Under the pieces are notes generated by a model, which saw only the letters and a program-made list of their open reading frames with translations, had not been told where the DNA came from and made no database searches. A stretch of 5,841 nt of DNA from Armatimonadaceae bacterium. GTDB taxonomy: Bacteria; Armatimonadota; Armatimonadia; Armatimonadales; Armatimonadaceae. The stretch lies in assembly GCA_030446525.1 (NCBI GenBank), contig JAUJNC010000229.1, positions 1 to 5,841 on the forward strand. Direction: 5' to 3'. Positions 1-5,841 of this stretch are shown one piece after another. How positions within the stretch are numbered: position 1 is the first letter of the stretch; every line of letters starts with the position of its first letter. The position numbers and the translations under genes are program-made.

Positions 1-190
1 CCCAGCGCCCCTCCCCCGCCGCCGCCCGCTCCGCCGCCCCCCCCCCCCCCCCGCCCCGCCCCCCCCCCCCCCCCCCGCCCCCCCCACCCGCCCCCCCCCC
101 CCCCCACGGGGGCCCCCCCCGCCGCCGCCCCCCGCGCCCGGGCCCGGGGCCCGGACGGTGCGCCCCCGCCCGGGCGCGCGCGCCCCCCCA
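1..190. other. Low-complexity C/G tract, probable contig-end artefact
   Basis: Only seven A or T bases occur in the first 180 positions. There are uninterrupted C runs of 16 (37-52), 18 (59-76) and 15 (91-105). From about 110 the tract grades into short G/C palindromes, and from about 191 the sequence becomes ordinary. No frame here has convincing protein composition: the plus strand would read almost only Pro/Ala/Arg and the minus strand Gly/Arg. Two-colour Illumina chemistry produces false poly-G reads, and their reverse complement assembled at a contig edge would look like this. A genuine C-rich repeat is the alternative. Any promoter for the gene at 228 would fall here and cannot be judged. 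Confidence 0.75.
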
Positions 191-218
191 CCGCTTTAGC
201 GATGTCCTGGCTTTCGCC

Positions 219-222
219 GGAG
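219..222 (+). promoter_or_regulatory. Ribosome binding site for the first BNR_4 gene
   Basis: GGAG lies five bases upstream of the ATG at 228, a normal Shine-Dalgarno position. It supports that ATG, which also opens directly into a signal peptide. The other nearby ATG, at 202, is in a different frame. Confidence 0.6.
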
Positions 223-227
223 ATCCC

Positions 228-1604
228 ATGCACCACGCATCCCTTCTTCCGGTCGCCGCGTCGGCCCTCCTGGCGCTGATTCTCGCCGCTACGTCCGCCG
301 ATGCGGCGGACGCCGCACCTCCGGCCGAGAAGGTGGACCAGGTCCTGGAGGTTTCGCCGGTCTGGGCCGGGCACCCGGTCGGCTTCGCGCTGCTGACGCA
401 CGGCGAGCATCAGTTCGTCGCCTTCTATGACGACCAGCGCCGCATGACCGTCGGCCAGCGGCGGCTCGGCGACGAGACGTGGCGCTTCGTCCGGCTGCCC
501 GAGTCGGTCGCCTGGGACAGCCACAACTACATCACGATGACCGCGGACGACGACGGCTTTCTGCACCTGTCCGGCAACATGCACGTCGTCCCCCTCGTCT
601 ACTTCCGCACCACCAGGCCGCTCGACATCGCCACCTTCGAGCGGGTGAAGAGCATGGTGGGCGCGAACGAAGCGCGCACCACGTACCCGGTCTTCCTGCG
701 CGGCCCCAGGAACGAGCTGCTCTTCACCTACCGCGACGGCTCCAGCGGCGACGGCGACCAGATCTACAACGTCTACGACCACAAGAGCCGCACCTGGAAG
801 CGGCTGCTCGACAAGCCTCTGACCGACGGCGAGGGCGAGCGCAACGCCTACTTCGAGCTGCCCCGGCGCGGCCCCGACGGCTACTTCCACATGGCCTGGG
901 TGTGGCGCGAGTCGCCCGACGCGGCGACCAACCACGACCCCTCCTACGCCCGCAGCAAGGACCTCGTCCATTGGGAGAAGAGCGACGGCACGCCGCTGCC
1001 CTTGCCGATCACCCTGAGGGCGGGGGACGTCGTGGACCCGGTGCCGCAAAAGGGCGGCGTCATCAACGGCAACGTGAAGGTGGGCTTCGACGCCAGCAAG
1101 CGCCCCGTCGTGAGCTATCACAAGTACGACAAGGACGGCAACACGCAGATCTACAACGCGCGGCGCGAGGACGGCGGCTGGAAAACATACCAGACCAGCG
1201 ACTGGGACTACCGCTGGGACTTCGGCGGCGGCGGCTCGATCCCGTTCGAGGTGCGCGTCAGCCCGGTGCAGGTGACGGCCGACGGCAAGCTGACGCAGGC
1301 CTACCGGCACGCCAAGTACGGCTCGGGGACCTGGATCCTCGACGAGACGACGCTCAGGCCCGTGGGCAAGCGCACGGAAAGACCGGCGTTCCCGCCGGAG
1401 ATCAGCAAAGCCCAATCCGCGTTCCCCGGCATGCAGGTGAACTGGGCGGGCGATGCGGGCAAGGCCGGCGAGCCGGGCGTGCGCTACGTGCTGCGCTGGG
1501 AGACCCTGGGCTCGAACCGCGACCGGCCGCGCGAGGGGCCGCTCCCGCCGCCGTCGATGCTCAAGCTCTACACACTGCGGACGCAGCCGCCGGCAGCCGA
1601 ATGA
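228..1604 (+). CDS. Secreted BNR_4-family beta-propeller protein, putative polysaccharide lyase
   Basis: This is a 458-residue protein. Residues 1-26 look like a Sec signal peptide: a hydrophobic Leu/Ala core at about 6-21, then an Ala-Asp-Ala cleavage motif at 24-26. The n-region has no Lys or Arg, only two His. The mature part has the hallmarks of the 'BNR repeat-containing family member' (BNR_4) proteins: GEHQFVAFYD at 59-68, an SHN motif, TYRDGSSG, and a TNHDxxYAxS segment at 234-243. The pattern His99, His119, Tyr153, Arg169 and Tyr208 matches the His/Tyr/Arg layout I recall for beta-propeller lyases of PL24, PL25 and PL27. If it is a lyase, it would cleave a uronic-acid polysaccharide by beta-elimination in the periplasm or outside the cell. 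A sialidase role is unlikely because canonical Asp-boxes are weak here (SKDLVHW at 243-249). The 3' end abuts its paralogue, so the two are probably co-transcribed. Family membership is well supported; substrate and activity are inferred. Confidence 0.85.
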   Translation: MHHASLLPVAASALLALILAATSADAADAAPPAEKVDQVLEVSPVWAGHPVGFALLTHGEHQFVAFYDDQRRMTVGQRRLGDETWRFVRLPESVAWDSHNYITMTADDDGFLHLSGNMHVVPLVYFRTTRPLDIATFERVKSMVGANEARTTYPVFLRGPRNELLFTYRDGSSGDGDQIYNVYDHKSRTWKRLLDKPLTDGEGERNAYFELPRRGPDGYFHMAWVWRESPDAATNHDPSYARSKDLVHWEKSDGTPLPLPITLRAGDVVDPVPQKGGVINGNVKVGFDASKRPVVSYHKYDKDGNTQIYNARREDGGWKTYQTSDWDYRWDFGGGGSIPFEVRVSPVQVTADGKLTQAYRHAKYGSGTWILDETTLRPVGKRTERPAFPPEISKAQSAFPGMQVNWAGDAGKAGEPGVRYVLRWETLGSNRDRPREGPLPPPSMLKLYTLRTQPPAAE

Positions 1605-1608
1605 AAAA

Positions 1609-1613
1609 GGGGG
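1609..1613 (+). promoter_or_regulatory. Ribosome binding site deciding the second BNR_4 start
   Basis: An A5G5 block (1604-1613) supplies an AAGGGGG-like Shine-Dalgarno five bases before the ATG at 1619. A competing in-frame ATG at 1601 overlaps the upstream TGA (ATGA, 1601-1604) but has no purine-rich site before it. Position 1619 is therefore preferred, although coupled initiation at 1601 (six extra residues) remains possible. Confidence 0.55.
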
Positions 1614-1618
1614 ACGCC

Positions 1619-2881
1619 ATGCCTGCTCCCGCCACGCGCCGCATCCCGATCGGGACGGCCTACGCGGCCACTTCGGTCAACACGACCATCTTCCGGGTGA
1701 GCGCGCTCGCCAGCTCGGGCAAGCATCAGTATGTGACCTATTACGACGGCGAAGGGCGGGTCGTCGTCGGAAAGCGCGACGCGGACGGGGGCGGCCCGTG
1801 GAAGCTGGCGACGACGCCGGCCTCCGGGAACGTGCGCGACGCCCACAACGGGACCGTCCTGGGCGTCTCCGCGGACGGCTACGTGCATCTGTCGTACGAT
1901 CATCACGGCCACCCCCTGCGCTACCGCGTCAGCGCCCGCCCCGAAGAGGCCGCCGCGTTCGGGCCGCAGCAGCCGATGACCGGCAAGACGGAAGGGCGCG
2001 TGACCTACCCCCAGTTCGTCGCCGCGCCCGACGGCGCGCTCTACTTCTTCTACCGGGACGGCGCCTCGGGCAACGGCCGCCTGTGTCTGAACCGTTACGA
2101 CCCGGCGCCCAAAGCCTGGAAGGCGCTGCATCATCCCCTCGTGGACGGGGTGACGCCGGGGAAGGCCGTCAGCAACCCCTACTGGTGGCGTCCCGCCTTC
2201 GGGCCCAAAGGGGACCTGCACCTGGCCTGGTGCTGGCGCGACAGCGGGGATGCGCGCACCAACCACGACCTCTGCTACGCCTGTTCGGCGGACGGGGGGC
2301 GCACCTGGCGCCGCAGCGACGGCACGCTGCAGCCCACCCCGATCACGCCCGAGAACGCCGAGGTCGCCGACCCGGTACCCACCGGATCGAACCTGATCAA
2401 CCAGTGCAGCAGCGCGGTGGACGGGCAGGGCCGCCCGCACCTGGCGCACTACCACAACGACGAGAACGGCGTGCCGCAGTACATGCACCTGTGGCACGAC
2501 GGCAAGCGGTGGAGGCGCAACACGGTGAGCCGGCGCAAGACGCCGTTCTCCCTGTCCGGCGGGGGCTCGCTGCGCATCCCGATCAGCCGCCCGGAGATCG
2601 CCGTGGCCCGCGACGGCGCCGTGTATCTCGTCACGCGCGACGAGGAGCTCGGCGGCGGCATCCGGCTGTATCGCTCGGACGGAGACTACAGCGGCTGGAC
2701 GGCCACAGACATCCTGCGCGAAGACCTGGGGAGCTGGGAGCCGTCCTACGACCTCGCCCGCTTCCGGCGGACCGGCATCCTCAGCCTGTTCGTCCTTGCG
2801 ACCCAGCAGGGCAACCACGAGACCGTCACCGCGACGCCGCCCCGGGAAGCCTCCGTCCTCGAAGTCCGCCTCGGCGGCTGA
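1619..2881 (+). CDS. BNR_4-family beta-propeller protein without signal peptide, putative polysaccharide lyase
   Basis: This 420-residue protein is a divergent paralogue of the gene directly upstream and aligns with it over most of its length. Shared landmarks are GKHQYVTYYD at 34-43, DAHN at 74-77, YRDGASG at 145-151, TNHD at 214-217, SDGT at 233-236 and DPVP. It keeps His76, His96, Tyr130, Arg146 and Tyr188, with His-His and Tyr-Arg spacings identical to its neighbour. One canonical Asp-box is visible, SADGGRTW at 223-230, supporting a beta-propeller fold. Neither possible start (1619 or 1601) gives a hydrophobic N-terminus, so the product appears cytoplasmic unless exported by another route. 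Only 14 bases separate it from the upstream stop, implying an operon. A later step on fragments made by the exported paralogue is a plausible role. Other functions, such as non-catalytic sugar binding, are not excluded. Confidence 0.85.
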   Translation: MPAPATRRIPIGTAYAATSVNTTIFRVSALASSGKHQYVTYYDGEGRVVVGKRDADGGGPWKLATTPASGNVRDAHNGTVLGVSADGYVHLSYDHHGHPLRYRVSARPEEAAAFGPQQPMTGKTEGRVTYPQFVAAPDGALYFFYRDGASGNGRLCLNRYDPAPKAWKALHHPLVDGVTPGKAVSNPYWWRPAFGPKGDLHLAWCWRDSGDARTNHDLCYACSADGGRTWRRSDGTLQPTPITPENAEVADPVPTGSNLINQCSSAVDGQGRPHLAHYHNDENGVPQYMHLWHDGKRWRRNTVSRRKTPFSLSGGGSLRIPISRPEIAVARDGAVYLVTRDEELGGGIRLYRSDGDYSGWTATDILREDLGSWEPSYDLARFRRTGILSLFVLATQQGNHETVTATPPREASVLEVRLGG

Positions 2882-2930
2882 AAAAGCGAGGGCGCGGCGG
2901 GCCGCGCCCGCCTTCCGGCACGCCGCTTTT
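2882..2930. terminator. Bidirectional hairpin terminator between convergent genes
   Basis: The spacer between the second BNR_4 gene and murB contains perfect 9-base inverted arms (2890-2898 and 2901-2909; realistically eight pairs closing a four-base loop). An outer AAAAGCG (2882-2888) and CGCTTTT (2924-2930) can also pair. The outer A and T runs give each strand a U-stretch, although neither follows the inner hairpin directly. The layout fits a shared terminator for convergent transcripts. It abuts both stop codons, and its last base is the last base of the murB stop codon. Confidence 0.65.
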
Positions 2931-3934
2931 CAGCCCGTGGCGCTTTCGGCCTCGGACCAGTCGCCGAGGGAAAGCACCTCCTCCTCCAGGGTGACGCCGA
3001 ACTGCTCGCGCACCCGCGTTTTGACGCGGTCCGCGAGGCGGCGGAAGTCCCGGGCGCTCGCGCTGCCCAGGTTCACCAGGAAGTTGGCGTGCTTTTCGGA
3101 CACGGCCGCGCCGCCCTCGCGCCAGCCCCGGCAGCCCGCCTTCATGTTGAGGAAGCCCGCGGGCACCACGCCCGCCTCGCGCAGCGGCGGGGGCAGATCC
3201 GGGAGCGAGGCGGCGAGGGCGGGGTCGTTGACGTTCTTGAAGAACGACCCGGCGGACGGCTCCAGGGGCTGCTTGGCGCGCCGCTCCGCCTGGAACCGCT
3301 TGGCCGCCGCCAGGATCGCCTCCGGGTCGCCGCCGGGCGCCAGCTCCAGGTCCACGTCCAGCACCACGGTCCGGGGCGGCATCTCCTGGCGCAGGCGCGA
3401 ATCGCGGTAGGAGAACCCCATCCACTCCGGGCCGTAGGTGTCCACGCTCCCGTCGTGGAAGGCGCGGACCCGGCGCACGAGCGGGCCGATGTTGCCCCGG
3501 TAGGCCCCGGCGTTGGAGACTAGCGCGCCGCCGACCGTCCCGGGGATGCCGATGGCCCATTCCAGGCCGGACAGGCCCGCCCGCGCGGTCGTCAGAAACA
3601 GCGCGCCGAACGAGGCGCCGCATTCGGCGTAGGTGAGCGGCCCGACGCGCATCCCCTTGCAGCGGTTCCGGATCACCAGGCCGTCGAAGCCGCGGTCGCT
3701 CATCAGCAGGTTCGAGCCGTGCCCGATCAGGAGGTACGGAATCCGCGCCTGCCACAAGCGCGGCAGGGCGGCGGCGAGGGCATCGACGTCGGCGGCGGGC
3801 CAGAACCAGCGCGCCGGCCCCCCGACGCGCAGCGTCGTGTGCCGCGCCATGGGCTCGCCCGCGCGCACCTCGCCCGCCGGCAGCAGACCGGCTATCAGCG
3901 CATCCTTGTCGTCCATCCGGCCAGAGTGTATCAT
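2930..3934 (-). CDS. murB: UDP-N-acetylenolpyruvoylglucosamine reductase
   Basis: MurB is a cytoplasmic FAD enzyme that uses NADPH to reduce UDP-GlcNAc-enolpyruvate to UDP-MurNAc, the second committed step of peptidoglycan precursor synthesis. With the start at 3934 it has 334 residues. FAD-binding landmarks are RVGGPA 36-41, GHGSNLL 71-77, GIPGTVGGA 129-137 and NAGAY 141-145. The C-terminal substrate domain has YRDS at 176-179 (Arg177), SAGSFFKN at 227-234 with the proton-donor Ser230, SEKHANF at 279-285 and the catalytic Glu in LEEEV (Glu319). This pattern and length match the shorter type II MurB. The start is uncertain: 3934 has AAAGG ten bases upstream, while 3916 (328 residues) has no clear site. 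Further in-frame ATGs lie upstream but add non-conserved sequence. The gene converges on the BNR_4 pair and diverges from ftsH, so it appears to be transcribed alone. Confidence 0.95.
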   Translation of the reverse strand: MIHSGRMDDKDALIAGLLPAGEVRAGEPMARHTTLRVGGPARWFWPAADVDALAAALPRLWQARIPYLLIGHGSNLLMSDRGFDGLVIRNRCKGMRVGPLTYAECGASFGALFLTTARAGLSGLEWAIGIPGTVGGALVSNAGAYRGNIGPLVRRVRAFHDGSVDTYGPEWMGFSYRDSRLRQEMPPRTVVLDVDLELAPGGDPEAILAAAKRFQAERRAKQPLEPSAGSFFKNVNDPALAASLPDLPPPLREAGVVPAGFLNMKAGCRGWREGGAAVSEKHANFLVNLGSASARDFRRLADRVKTRVREQFGVTLEEEVLSLGDWSEAESATG

Positions 3935-4020
3935 CCCTGCCGGACCTTTGGCAAGGCGCTTTCTTTGCAACAAACCTGGAGATCGCCCCGTATTTAACCG
4001 AGGATTAGACACACCGTGAT

Positions 4021-4080
4021 GCGGGGCGCAGCCAAGGGGCGGGCCACTCGGCCTGCCCCGCGTTTTGGGAACCACCCCGC
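4021..4080. repeat. Nested inverted repeat forming a long hairpin
   Basis: Three pairing segments stack in order. The outer one is GCGGGG (4021-4026) with CCCCGC (4075-4080). The middle one is CCAA (4032-4035) with TTGG (4065-4068). The inner one is a ten-pair stem (4036-4045 with 4050-4059, one G-U pair) closed by an ACTC tetraloop. On the plus strand a TTTT follows the inner stem after three bases (4063-4066), so it could act as a weak intrinsic terminator or belong to a small structured RNA. Its strand and function are unknown. Confidence 0.5.
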
Positions 4081-4151
4081 GGCAGGCAGCGTCTTAACCA
4101 GTGGATAGAAAGTCCCGTCCACGACGTGGGCTCCGGGCGCGGGGGGCGCTA

Positions 4152-4160
4152 TGGTATAAT
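4152..4160 (+). promoter_or_regulatory. Extended -10 promoter for ftsH
   Basis: TGGTATAAT is an exact match to the extended -10 consensus (TGnTATAAT) of the housekeeping sigma factor, standing in otherwise very GC-rich sequence. No TTGACA-like -35 is found at the usual spacing, which is normal for extended -10 promoters. Transcription would start near 4167, giving an ftsH leader of about 100 nt. No CIRCE or recognisable heat-shock element is seen. Confidence 0.7.
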
Positions 4161-4255
4161 GAGCCCATACGCGCCGGTTTGGCACCGCCGCCCGCTCGCG
4201 CGTGCCGGGCTTTCCTTCGTGGCACCTGTATCCGGCATGCGAGCACCAGCGCCTT

Positions 4256-4262
4256 GAGGAGG
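4256..4262 (+). promoter_or_regulatory. Strong Shine-Dalgarno deciding the ftsH TTG start
   Basis: GAGGAGG is followed by a seven-base spacer and TTG at 4270. An in-frame TGA at 4255-4257 blocks any earlier start, and no ATG occurs in frame before the second membrane segment, so this site fixes the start. Confidence 0.85.
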
Positions 4263-4269
4263 CTTCCTT

Positions 4270-5841
<1,572 letters not shown>

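Larger units (their letters stand above)
3935..4269. other. Divergent intergenic region between murB and ftsH
   Basis: These 335 bases hold both 5' regions. The ftsH side has an extended -10 promoter at 4152-4160 and a leader of about 100 nt. The murB side shows only a weak -10-like TCTAAT (minus strand, 4004-4009) with no -35. A large nested hairpin occupies 4021-4080. I see no tRNA, no rRNA and no riboswitch consensus I can name. The short reading frames that cross it have no recognisable protein features. Confidence 0.7.

Noticed and set aside
1..190. C-rich tract as a proline-rich protein, CRISPR or tandem repeat
   Set aside because: There is no regular period, no repeat-spacer structure and no start site. 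Homopolymer irregularity points to an artefact.
479..1600. Open frame upstream of and continuous with the second BNR_4 gene, overlapping the first
   Set aside because: The translation is Arg/Ala-rich noise overlapping the first gene in another frame. The real gene starts at 1619 (or 1601), so this is not a fusion.
1604..1613. A5G5 block as a programmed frameshift joining the two BNR_4 genes
   Set aside because: Each paralogue is full length on its own, with its own start and ribosome site, and a fusion of two complete propellers is not needed to explain the sequence.
1568..2818. Long open frame on the minus strand across the second BNR_4 gene
   Set aside because: It is an opposite-strand shadow. 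Its Arg/Ala/Val/Gly-rich composition matches no family, while the plus strand shows clear BNR_4 motifs.
4004..4009. TCTAAT on the minus strand as a murB -10 box
   Set aside because: It matches five of six consensus bases, but there is no -35 and no TGn extension. This is too weak to annotate.
4101..4140. Resemblance to the 5' conserved part of RNase P RNA (GAAAGTCC followed by GGGCTCC)
   Set aside because: The similarity is short and the intervening sequence differs. No downstream RNase P core motif (such as ACAGAA) is present in the remaining spacer.
3994..4185. Small minus-strand open frame in the murB-ftsH spacer (63 codons)
   Set aside because: It has no Shine-Dalgarno or recognisable motif, and it overlaps the promoter and hairpin; the frame is probably open by chance.

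Overview
This is a high-GC bacterial window with four protein-coding genes and a low-complexity left edge. Codon third positions are strongly G/C, as expected for a real high-GC genome. The taxon cannot be fixed from sequence alone. A propeller-type carbohydrate gene pair beside peptidoglycan and FtsH genes, plus a TTG start on ftsH, would suit an uncultivated lineage such as Planctomycetota/Verrucomicrobiota relatives or Armatimonadota. That is a guess from gene flavour, not a placement.

Layout. Positions 1-190 are almost pure C with interspersed G and hold no credible gene; this looks like an assembly or sequencing artefact at a contig end. Positions 228-2881 (+) carry two adjacent, divergent paralogues of the BNR_4 type beta-propeller family, the first with a signal peptide and the second without. 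A 48-base convergent spacer with a strong hairpin (2882-2930) separates them from murB on the minus strand (2930-3934), a complete peptidoglycan-precursor reductase. The divergent spacer 3935-4269 holds an elaborate nested hairpin (4021-4080), a textbook extended -10 promoter (TGGTATAAT at 4152-4160) and a leader of about 100 nt. ftsH (4270 onward, +) begins at a TTG with a near-perfect Shine-Dalgarno and runs off the right edge.

How the genes work together. murB and ftsH are housekeeping genes (cell-wall synthesis; membrane-protein quality control) with no obvious functional link to the pair at the left. The BNR_4 pair is the accessory part. Both proteins keep the same His-x19-His, Tyr-x15-Arg and downstream Tyr constellation, which resembles the catalytic layout of seven-bladed beta-propeller polysaccharide lyases (PL24/PL25 ulvan lyases, PL27). 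A reasonable hypothesis is a two-gene uronate-polysaccharide lyase cassette, with one exported and one cytoplasmic enzyme. No transporter, sulfatase or regulator is visible here to support a full utilisation locus.
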